A stretch of 64,000 bases of DNA, taken from positions 62,001-126,000 of the forward strand of contig NZ_JAFKOJ010000010.1 of assembly GCF_017303275.1 (NCBI RefSeq). The letters are read 5' to 3'. A program made the position numbers and the translations under genes. Below the pieces are notes generated by a model that was not told the origin of the DNA, did not search any database, and was given only the letters and a program-made list of their open reading frames with translations. How positions within the stretch are numbered: the stretch's first letter is position 1; each line of letters starts with the position of its first letter. This document shows positions 9,015-16,417 of this stretch, piece after piece. This stretch comes from Bacillus sp. NTK034 (GTDB lineage: Bacteria; Bacillota; Bacilli; Bacillales; Cytobacillaceae).

Positions 9015-10595
9015 ATGTCTTTAGAAACGGGTAAGCCAAGCAGTCCAGAGATAATGGTTGAGACAGAAAGGAAAACACGGAAAGGTGTTTTCTGGCCAGC
9101 GTTCCTGATTGTAGGCGGAGGGGCTATTCTGGGGATCGTAAACAACAAAATGCTGACTGACATTTCAATGAATGGTTTTTTAGGTTCATTACGAGGATTA
9201 GGCTGGCTTTATCAAATTATTTCTATAGTAGCTTTGGTCATTGTTGCACTGGTCACGTTCACAAAGCTTGGGAAAGTGCGGCTGGGGGGAGATGATGCAA
9301 AGCCAAAGTTTTCATTCCCTGTTTGGTTTGCGATGGCATTAACAGGGGGGATTGCAACAGGTGTTATCACATATGGGGTCAATGAACCCATTATCTATTT
9401 TGGGAATATTTATGGAGAAATGGAGCAAACCGGAATCACCCCAGGAACCACAGAAGCAGCAATTTTTGCAATGGGGCGAAGCTTCTATAATTGGAGCTTT
9501 ATACCTTATGCCATGTATTCCTTAAGTGGCCTCGTTGTAGCGTACATGTACTTTAATCGTAAAAAATCTCTCTCGGTTACAGCCACGTTAATTCCCTTAT
9601 TCGGAGACAAGGTGACAAAGGGTATTTGGACGAGCATCATTGATACTTTGTCGGTACTAGCCATTGCATTAGGTCTAGCATCTTCACTTGGTGCAGGGTT
9701 GGCTCTTGTTGGCTCAGGAATTGAGACAACTTATGGAATTCAGCAGGGACCTGTTGTTTGGCTGGTATTAACCTTCCTAATAACTGGTACATTTACACTT
9801 TCTGCTTTGAAAGGTTTAGATAAAGGGATTCGTATCTTATCTGATGTAAATGCAAAAATCTTTTATGTTATCTTAATTACTATCATAATTGTTGGTCCCA
9901 CTCTATATATACTGCGCACTTCTACTGCAGGGATGGGATATTGGCTTCAGAATTTCTGGTCTTGGGGACTGGATCCTATAGACATGGGCGGGGAAGCGCT
10001 TGTCATGTGGTGGACTTTGTATGACTGGGCCATCTGGATAGCATATGCACCATTAATGGGAATTTTTCTGGCTATTATCTCGCATGGAAGAACCATTCGA
10101 GAGTTCATGCTGATCAATTGGATTTTACCCTCTGTATTTAGCATCATCTGGTTTGGAATCTGGGGAGGAACGGCATTATTCTGGCAGCAAAATGACGTGG
10201 TGGATCTGGTTGGGACAATAACAGAAAGCGGAGCAGTTGCTGGACTGTGGGCTTTCTTAGCTAATTTGCCTCTAGGCAGTATATTAATTCCTGTTATCAT
10301 GATAACCCTAATTCTTTCTTTTGCAACTGCTGCCGATTCCATGGTTCGGACCATTGCATCGTTATGTACCGAGAATATACGTCATGACGAGGAACCTGCT
10401 AAGTGGAAAAAGCTTCTTTGGGCACTTTCGATTGCTGCGATAGCATTTATCATGGTGGCATATGCTGGTGGAGCACAAGGGGTTGACGGAGTAAAATATT
10501 TAGCAGCCCTTGGAGGTTCAACAGTCCTCTTTATATTTGTACTTCAAGTCGCGTCCGCGATAAAGATGTTTTTTATTGATAAAGTTGAAAGATAG
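9015..10595 (+). CDS. BCCT-family betaine/carnitine/choline transporter
   Basis: A 526-residue protein with about twelve membrane segments. The BCCT signature is present: GVITYGVNEPIIYF in the early helices, then the aromatic WTLYDWAIWIAYAPLMG stretch followed by SHGRTIREF. These carriers move quaternary-ammonium compounds such as glycine betaine, carnitine or choline, driven by Na+ or H+, or by exchange. It begins at ATG behind AAAGGGGG. The next gene starts 26 bp after its stop codon, so the two are surely one operon. The coupled lyase argues for a trimethylammonium substrate derived from histidine. Confidence 0.9.
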   Translation: MSLETGKPSSPEIMVETERKTRKGVFWPAFLIVGGGAILGIVNNKMLTDISMNGFLGSLRGLGWLYQIISIVALVIVALVTFTKLGKVRLGGDDAKPKFSFPVWFAMALTGGIATGVITYGVNEPIIYFGNIYGEMEQTGITPGTTEAAIFAMGRSFYNWSFIPYAMYSLSGLVVAYMYFNRKKSLSVTATLIPLFGDKVTKGIWTSIIDTLSVLAIALGLASSLGAGLALVGSGIETTYGIQQGPVVWLVLTFLITGTFTLSALKGLDKGIRILSDVNAKIFYVILITIIIVGPTLYILRTSTAGMGYWLQNFWSWGLDPIDMGGEALVMWWTLYDWAIWIAYAPLMGIFLAIISHGRTIREFMLINWILPSVFSIIWFGIWGGTALFWQQNDVVDLVGTITESGAVAGLWAFLANLPLGSILIPVIMITLILSFATAADSMVRTIASLCTENIRHDEEPAKWKKLLWALSIAAIAFIMVAYAGGAQGVDGVKYLAALGGSTVLFIFVLQVASAIKMFFIDKVER

Positions 10596-10621
10596 ATCGT
10601 ATAGAAATGGGGGGATGGAGA

Positions 10622-12187
10622 ATGCATGCTAAAGATATAAGAAAGGTTGTCTTAGGCAATAGACTGACCCTGGGAGAGGTTGTAGCGGTCGCCCGGTTTA
10701 AGGCTGATGTTGAATTTTCTGCAGTTTATCAGGTGAAGGTGGATAAATCTCGGCGTCTGTTAGAAAAGCAGATCGAGCAGGGGGAAATCATGTATGGTGT
10801 TAATACCGGTTTTGGAGCACTCTATACTCAAATAATCTCTCCTGAAGAAACTGCACAGCTGCAGAGAAACATTTTATTATCTCACGCAGCCTCTGTTGGT
10901 GAACCACTTCCAAAAGAAGTCGTAAGAGCGATAATGCTAATGGTTCTGCAAAATCTTGGCCAGGGTTATTCTGGTGTTCGTCTTGAAACTTTGGAGATGT
11001 ACCGACAATTCTTAAATTTAAACTTGACTCCATTTTCTCCAAAAGAAGGATCGGTGGGATATTTAAGTCCAGAGGCTCATATCGCCCTTGTTTTAATAGG
11101 GGAAGGACAGGCTTATTTTGGCGGGGAGCTGATGTCGGCGAAAAAAGCGCTGCACCTGGCTGGGATTGAACCAATAAACCTTTCAGCAAAAGAAGGGCTG
11201 GCACTTACGAGCGGTACAACCAGTCCAACTGGCATGGGAGCACTGGCATTGTACGATATGTTAAAGGCAGCGGAGACCGCTGATATAATTGGAGCCATGT
11301 CTCTTGAAGTTTTAAAAGGAACAGTCCGAGCTTTTGATGAACGGCTGATTTCTGTACGACCGCACAAAGAACAGCAAGAAACAGCTTCCAACATACGTAA
11401 GATACTTTCAGACTCACATATGGCTAAAGCTTTTGAAAATTACCGTTTACAGGACCCCTTATCCCTAAGGGCTATTCCACAGCTGCACGGAGCGGCAAAA
11501 AAAACCCTTAATGATGCACATACAACAATTGAAATAGAGATGAATGGATGCAGTGACAATCCAATTTTATGGCCAGATAGTGAAGAAGGGGGTACAATCT
11601 CAGGCTGCAATTGTGATTCTTCCTATGTTGGCATTGAACTGGATTCTGCCTGTATCGCGGCAGCTGCCCTTGCCAAGATGTCAGAAAGGCGTAATAGCAG
11701 ACTCATTAATGAAAAGCATTCCGAGTTACCCAATTTTCTAATTAAAAATGCAGGGTTAAATTCTGGTCTAATGATTCCGCAATATAGCCAAGCTGGTCTT
11801 TTAAATGATATGAAAATACTTTCCCATCCTGCAACAGCAGACAGCATTCCTACATGCGCTGATCAAGAAGATTATGTTGCGATGGGCTACAATGCAGCAA
11901 AAAAGGCACGAGAGGTTGCCTCAAAACTGGAATATGTGTTAGCAATCGAGTTGTTATCTATTTACACTGCTCACCAGTTAACTGACAATTATCCTTCACC
12001 AGGATCTGCAAGCCAAGCTGTTTTGGACAAGCTTGCTTGCTTTATCCCTAAAATGGAAGAAGACCAATATTTATATCCTTTTCTCGAAGGAATTAGAGAT
12101 TTGATACATTCGGGTGAAATGATTCAATGTGTGGAGGATAAGCTAGGGAAGATTTTTAATAAAGAATTTATAAATGGGAATTTATGA
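10622..12187 (+). CDS. HAL/PAL-fold lyase lacking the MIO triad; probable ergothionase-like trimethylamine lyase
   Basis: A 521-residue member of the histidine/phenylalanine ammonia-lyase superfamily: MYGVNTGFGALYT near residue 57, RLQDPLSLRAIPQLHGAAK in the middle and the long helical C-terminus are all present. Canonical enzymes read GSVGASGDLAPLAH, where Ala-Ser-Gly cyclises to the MIO electrophile. Here residues 143-153 read GSVGYLSPEAH, so the triad is absent. The usual LINGTQ asparagine is also gone (LTSGTTS). From knowledge of the family, ergothionase is a MIO-less relative that eliminates trimethylamine from ergothioneine. The BCCT carrier immediately upstream fits a histidine-betaine substrate. 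Start chosen at 10622 behind GGGGG, 15 nt inside the longest frame. Confidence 0.75.
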   Translation: MHAKDIRKVVLGNRLTLGEVVAVARFKADVEFSAVYQVKVDKSRRLLEKQIEQGEIMYGVNTGFGALYTQIISPEETAQLQRNILLSHAASVGEPLPKEVVRAIMLMVLQNLGQGYSGVRLETLEMYRQFLNLNLTPFSPKEGSVGYLSPEAHIALVLIGEGQAYFGGELMSAKKALHLAGIEPINLSAKEGLALTSGTTSPTGMGALALYDMLKAAETADIIGAMSLEVLKGTVRAFDERLISVRPHKEQQETASNIRKILSDSHMAKAFENYRLQDPLSLRAIPQLHGAAKKTLNDAHTTIEIEMNGCSDNPILWPDSEEGGTISGCNCDSSYVGIELDSACIAAAALAKMSERRNSRLINEKHSELPNFLIKNAGLNSGLMIPQYSQAGLLNDMKILSHPATADSIPTCADQEDYVAMGYNAAKKAREVASKLEYVLAIELLSIYTAHQLTDNYPSPGSASQAVLDKLACFIPKMEEDQYLYPFLEGIRDLIHSGEMIQCVEDKLGKIFNKEFINGNL

Positions 12188-12250
12188 AAAAACTAATTTG
12201 CATTTAATGAATAATAGATGGACTAAATACAGTTGCTTTCCCATGGCTAG

Positions 12251-12285
12251 AAAGGCTCCTGCTATAACAGCAGGAGCCTTTTGAT
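12251..12285. terminator. Bidirectional terminator between lyase and NhaC genes
   Basis: Arms AAAGGCTCCTGCT and CAGCAGGAGCCTTT around a loop of a few nucleotides, with T/A runs on both sides. It serves the converging lyase and nhaC-like genes. Confidence 0.9.
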
Positions 12286-12297
12286 ATATTAGATATA

Positions 12298-13734
12298 CTA
12301 TTGGACGAACAACCCGCCAGCAATGAATAGCCCGGCTGCAATCACGCCGCCAATCGCTGAAACCTTCAATTTGTACCGGGCATAATCAACTAAATCCATA
12401 TCGAGAATCGAAGCAGTGGTAATGGTCGTATCTCCAAGCGGTGAGGTTAACGCTCCGAATGCCCCGCTTGCAAATACGGCTCCAACAGTAAGCGGAATGG
12501 AGGCGCCAGTCGAAACCGCCAGGGTAATTCCAAGCGGCATGAATAATCCCCAGGTTCCCCACGAGCTTCCAATAAAGTAGCCGACCACTGATCCGAGCAC
12601 GAAGATGGCTGCTGGAGTCAGGAAGGCTGGCAGAAAGCTTCCAAGTGAATGCCCGATAAAGTCGGAGAACCCAAGATCCTCCGCCGCCAGTGTCAGCGCC
12701 CAAATCAGAATGAGCAGGCTGATCGCCTCCATCATCTGATTGCCTCCGTCATAAAAATGATAAAGAATTTCGTTCATCTTCTCCCGTCTAATTATGTAGA
12801 AAACAAAGGTTAAAACGAGGGTAATAAAAACAGCCAGCAGCATCACAAATGTAGCATCTGCCATGGAAAAAGCCTCAAATATTGTATTTGCGCCCTGTGC
12901 CATGCCATCCTGCCATAACAGGAACAAAGAAAAGGCAAGCAATAAAAAGACCGGGAAAATCAAATGCCATGGCTGGGCTTTGACAAGCGATAATTCCTTC
13001 TTAATTCCCATCCGGTGGAATTCATGCTCTTCTTCTTCCAGATCTGTATGGGCTTGCTCCTGCCCTTGCTTTTTTCTTCGCGGCCAGAATGTCTGAAAAA
13101 TACCAATCAGCAGCATAATGATCGCGTAAAAGTTAAACAAAATACTTAATAAAAAAATCTCATATGCCGACATATCCAGGTTCAGCCCGCTGATGCCGCC
13201 TTCAACCAGGGACACCATGAAGCCTACAAATGCCGTTGCAACCGGAAGCAGCACGATGACTGATTCGGTTGAAATATCCAAAGTCATGCCCACTTTTTGC
13301 TTGGACAGGTTCATCTTTTTGATTAAGGATTTTATAATAGGCCCAATCATCATAATTCGAAACATCGGCATCATGAAGGTGAAGGGGAGGGTGATCCAGA
13401 TGAACAAAAGAAGACCGCGTTCTGACCGGATCCGCCTCCCGGCCCATTCGGAAAACCCCTTAATGCCACCCGCAATATTCATCATCCCGACAAGCCCGCC
13501 GAACAGATATAAAAATCCGACTATCTTGATATTCGTTTCATCGGATAGGGTCGTTACAATATAAGCCACCGACTGTTCCGTCCCCGCAAGCAAGTCTGCC
13601 GAAACTATAATGGAGCCAACAAGTATGCCCACTACCAAACCCGGCAGGATGTTCTTCAGCCAGATGGACATTCCGATTACGATTAGAAATGGTATGAGCG
13701 ATAGCCAGGTGTTATTCAAGTTTATGCCCTCCAA
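12298..13734 (-). CDS. NhaC-family Na+/H+ antiporter
   Basis: A 478-residue integral membrane protein with 11-12 predicted segments. Diagnostic stretches are SVVGYFIGSSWGTWGLFMPLG and SGAFGALTSPLGDTTITTASI, typical of the NhaC/ArsB-like ion antiporter fold with its polar unwound helices. A charged cytoplasmic loop near residues 220-245 (RRKKQGQEQAH then Glu-rich) separates two halves. NhaC proteins exchange cytoplasmic Na+ (or malate/lactate plus Na+ in some relatives) for external H+ or substrate; the exact substrate is not fixed by sequence. It is monocistronic, convergent with the lyase gene. Confidence 0.88.
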   Translation of the reverse strand: MEGINLNNTWLSLIPFLIVIGMSIWLKNILPGLVVGILVGSIIVSADLLAGTEQSVAYIVTTLSDETNIKIVGFLYLFGGLVGMMNIAGGIKGFSEWAGRRIRSERGLLLFIWITLPFTFMMPMFRIMMIGPIIKSLIKKMNLSKQKVGMTLDISTESVIVLLPVATAFVGFMVSLVEGGISGLNLDMSAYEIFLLSILFNFYAIIMLLIGIFQTFWPRRKKQGQEQAHTDLEEEEHEFHRMGIKKELSLVKAQPWHLIFPVFLLLAFSLFLLWQDGMAQGANTIFEAFSMADATFVMLLAVFITLVLTFVFYIIRREKMNEILYHFYDGGNQMMEAISLLILIWALTLAAEDLGFSDFIGHSLGSFLPAFLTPAAIFVLGSVVGYFIGSSWGTWGLFMPLGITLAVSTGASIPLTVGAVFASGAFGALTSPLGDTTITTASILDMDLVDYARYKLKVSAIGGVIAAGLFIAGGLFVQ

Positions 13735-13812
13735 TGAAAATGCCGTTACTAAATTAGTATTGCCAGGGAAGAGGGGTAAATTCCTGAAATTTGACCGCTA
13801 TTCATGATACGT

Positions 13813-14007
13813 CTACTCCTGTGGTGAAGGGTACTGCCAGCTATTAGCAGGTACATCCTTTTTTGCTTTAATAAATGAAACCCGCTGAATATGGGTGTTT
13901 GATTCAGTAACAATCCCCCATCCTGACACATATTTTGATGAAGAGAGTATCCGAAGAACAGACAGGATCATGATTGATTTCTGATGTTCTTCATTATGCC
14001 CCTTCAT
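13813..14007 (-). CDS. Possible small protein (64 aa) divergent from the microcin precursor
   Basis: A 64-codon frame with plausible protein composition: a helical start (HQKSIMILSVLRILSSSKYV) followed by alternating strands (GWGIVTES, IQRVSFIKAKKDV). I do not recognise it and its start has no good Shine-Dalgarno site. It sits between nhaC and the bacteriocin precursor in the opposite direction. It could be an immunity or regulatory peptide of the cluster, but only position suggests this. Confidence 0.3.
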   Translation of the reverse strand: MKGHNEEHQKSIMILSVLRILSSSKYVSGWGIVTESNTHIQRVSFIKAKKDVPANSWQYPSPQE

Positions 14008-14047
14008 GTTGCTGGCACATTATATTAAAAAATTCGGAGGTATGATC

Positions 14048-14302
14048 ATGAATGATTTCCAAAACGAACTTCAAATGCTGAATGTTGGTGATTTCCATGC
14101 GAACGAGGCCGTTCCGTGGGATCAGAACCAATACTATATGGATCAGGCTCGGCAATGCGGCGGGTTTGGCGGCTGCTTTAGCTGTTTTTTCTTTTTCTGC
14201 TTCAGCTGCTTTAACTGCTTTAATTGTTTCCGGTGCTCTAACTGTTTTAGATGCGGAGGCCGCTGTGGCGGGCGCTGCGGTGGCCGTTGCGGCGGACGCT
14301 AG
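14048..14302 (+). CDS. Heterocycloanthracin/sonorensin-family TOMM bacteriocin precursor
   Basis: An 84-residue prepeptide starting at the ATG 7 nt after GGAGG. Residues 1-36 are a hydrophilic leader (MNDFQNELQMLNVGDFHANE, then VPWDQNQYYMDQARQ). The core has 13 cysteines (37, 43, 46, then every third residue from 51 to 69, then 73, 77, 81). The central part is FxC/FNC repeats rich in Phe, and the end is four CGGR units. In this family the cysteines are cyclised to thiazoles by the adjacent YcaO machinery, then the leader is removed. The Phe-rich and Arg-tailed core predicts a hydrophobic block followed by a cationic tail. Confidence 0.92.
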   Translation: MNDFQNELQMLNVGDFHANEAVPWDQNQYYMDQARQCGGFGGCFSCFFFFCFSCFNCFNCFRCSNCFRCGGRCGGRCGGRCGGR

Positions 14303-14336
14303 CCTGTTTGGTATTTTCAGTTTTATAAGAAAAGGG

Positions 14337-14363
14337 AAGCCCCTCAGTATGGAGGGGCTTTTC
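14337..14363 (+). terminator. Terminator/attenuator between precursor and modification genes
   Basis: Perfect arms AAGCCCCTC and GAGGGGCTT with a 6-nt loop and a short TTC run, 35 bp after the precursor stop. Partial read-through would give high precursor and low enzyme levels. Confidence 0.8.
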
Positions 14364-14461
14364 ATCTGAGTCTCAGACATATGAGACAAATCCCAATACA
14401 TAGAATGATGGAGAAGGTATGTTTCATAAATAGGCATAGTTTACGGGTAAGGAGGAGCGAA

Positions 14462-16417
14462 ATGAAAAATTTGACCCCTTCTGTGCGGCTGAAGGTAAAA
14501 AGGGACACGTTTTTTATCCCTGATCCAGCCAAAGGTGTGTATTTTCGGAATAATGCAAGCTCCTTCCGCATGGAAGGCAGCATGATCGATCAGTGGGTGC
14601 AAAAGCTGATGCCAATGTTTAATGGCGAGTATTCGCTGGGGGAATTGACAGCCGGCTTGCCAGGCCCGCATAGGAATCGGGTGTTTGAAATTGCAGAAGT
14701 GCTGTACCGTAACGGCTTTGTACGGGACGTAAGCGGGGACCATCCTCATCAATTGGAAGAGCATGTTCTTAAAAAGTATTCTTCCCAGATTGAATTGCTG
14801 GAAAGCTTTGGTGATTCGGGTGCATTTCGCTTCCAGGCCTACCGGAAGGCAAAAGTGCTGGCAGCAGGATCCGGGCCATTTTTCGTTTCGCTGGTTTCTT
14901 CGCTGATTGAGTCGGGATTGCCTAAGGTTCATATGTTCATAACTGACCCTGAATCGACTAATACAAAGCGGCTGAAGGAGGTTGTCGCACATGCCCGGCA
15001 AACAGACCCCGAAGTTACTGCAGAGGAGGCAGCCCGCGAGAGTGAGGAAGATCATACCTGGGCAGAATTGATTCAGCCGTATGATTCCATTTTATATGTG
15101 TCAGAAGCAGGGAATGTAGAGGAGCTGCAGGTTATAAATGCCGCTTGCAGGATAGAGAAGAAGATATTTATTCCTGCTATTATCCACAAACAGGCAGGTA
15201 TGGCAGGTCCCATCGTACATCCGGAATCAGATGGGTGCTGGGAGTCTGCCTGGCATCGCGTACATCAATCCGCGTTTTGCGAAGACAAGCAATTGCACAC
15301 CAGCTCCTCCACGGCACAAGCCATGCTGGCTAATTTGATCGTGTTTGAACTGTTTAAAGAGGTTACCGGATTAATCAGTGCTGAACAGAGAAATCAGTTT
15401 TTCCTGCTGAATCTGGAGACGCTTGAAGGAAATTGGCATTCCTGCCTGCCTCATCCGATCCTGACCGGAAATGCAGCTGTGGAATGGATTCAAGATGTTG
15501 ATCAGAGGATCGGTCAGAGTTCCGGAAGAAATAATCCTGACAGCTTGTTTCTTTTTTTCAGCCAATTGACTTCCAAAGAATCTGGGATTTTTCATACATG
15601 GGAGGAAGGGGATTTAAAGCAGCTTCCTTTAGCGCAATGCGAGGTTCAGGCAGTCGATCCGTTGTCAAAGGGACCGGCGGATCTGCTGCCGAACATTGTC
15701 TGCACCGAATTGAGCCATACGGAGGCACGCCGGGAAGCGGGTTTGACCGGGATTGAAGCGTATGTGTCGCGGATGGCCGGCCGGCTTGACCTGCCTCCAA
15801 ATATTGAAATAAAGGAAAATATTGTAGATTTTTCTGATCCAGCTGGAATTGGAGCAGGGGAAACATTTGCAGAGGGTGTTTTACGCGGGCTGGATAGGTG
15901 TTTGGAAAAGGAACTGGCTAAGCGTCAAGCGATTCAGAAAACAGTTGCTCCGCTGCGATTGAGTGCAGTAGATGATGAACGCTGCAGGTTCTATTTGGAT
16001 GCATTGACAACGCTGCAGGGAACACCGAAAATCTGCCTGGGTGAGGAAGTGTCCGGCTTCCCTGTGGTCTGGGTAGGTACGAACGATCGCTGGTTTGGCA
16101 GTGTTGGCTTTAATATGACATTAGCTTTGAGGAAAGCGCTGCAGCATGCGATTATACAGGTGCAAAACCAAATGGGCAGACATAAGGGAACTGCAGTGGA
16201 GGCATCATCTGTGCTTCTGGAAGAAAATGAGCCTCAATGTCTAGTCATTCCTCCTTGTGATGAGAAGGAACAATCCCAGATCTTGCTGTATGCCAGACAG
16301 GTGCTGGAAGAGAACAGCAAGCGGCTCTTTGTCTGTGAATTTTCGTTCGAACCATTCTTGAAAGAGAGTCTGGCAGGGGTTTATGGGGTGTTCATACGAG
16401 AGGAGGAATCTCAGTGA
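14462..16417 (+). CDS. TOMM leader-binding F protein (ocin-ThiF-like maturation protein)
   Basis: A 651-residue protein matching the 'thiazole-containing bacteriocin maturation protein' family. The N-terminal 100 residues (TPSVRLKVKRDTFFIPDPAKG onward) resemble the winged-helix leader-recognition element. Residues about 120-300 are E1/ThiF-like, with a degenerate nucleotide-binding strand KVLAAGSGPFF. The C-terminal third is YcaO-associated. In the studied heterocycloanthracin system the equivalent protein (HcaF) binds the leader and presents the core to the cyclodehydratase. The start is at ATG 14462 behind AAGGAGG; an upstream in-frame ATG at 14381 lacks such a site. It overlaps the YcaO gene by 4 nt. 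Confidence 0.88.
   Translation: MKNLTPSVRLKVKRDTFFIPDPAKGVYFRNNASSFRMEGSMIDQWVQKLMPMFNGEYSLGELTAGLPGPHRNRVFEIAEVLYRNGFVRDVSGDHPHQLEEHVLKKYSSQIELLESFGDSGAFRFQAYRKAKVLAAGSGPFFVSLVSSLIESGLPKVHMFITDPESTNTKRLKEVVAHARQTDPEVTAEEAARESEEDHTWAELIQPYDSILYVSEAGNVEELQVINAACRIEKKIFIPAIIHKQAGMAGPIVHPESDGCWESAWHRVHQSAFCEDKQLHTSSSTAQAMLANLIVFELFKEVTGLISAEQRNQFFLLNLETLEGNWHSCLPHPILTGNAAVEWIQDVDQRIGQSSGRNNPDSLFLFFSQLTSKESGIFHTWEEGDLKQLPLAQCEVQAVDPLSKGPADLLPNIVCTELSHTEARREAGLTGIEAYVSRMAGRLDLPPNIEIKENIVDFSDPAGIGAGETFAEGVLRGLDRCLEKELAKRQAIQKTVAPLRLSAVDDERCRFYLDALTTLQGTPKICLGEEVSGFPVVWVGTNDRWFGSVGFNMTLALRKALQHAIIQVQNQMGRHKGTAVEASSVLLEENEPQCLVIPPCDEKEQSQILLYARQVLEENSKRLFVCEFSFEPFLKESLAGVYGVFIREEESQ

Noticed and set aside
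10622..12187. Annotation as ordinary histidine ammonia-lyase HutH
   Set aside because: The MIO triad and the supporting Asn are absent and no hutU/I/G genes accompany it.
13994..14437. 147-codon antisense frame over the TOMM precursor, rich in Ala
   Set aside because: It is the complement of the Cys/Gly/Arg repeat region, where skewed base composition removes stop codons; the sense frame has the leader, core and ribosome site.
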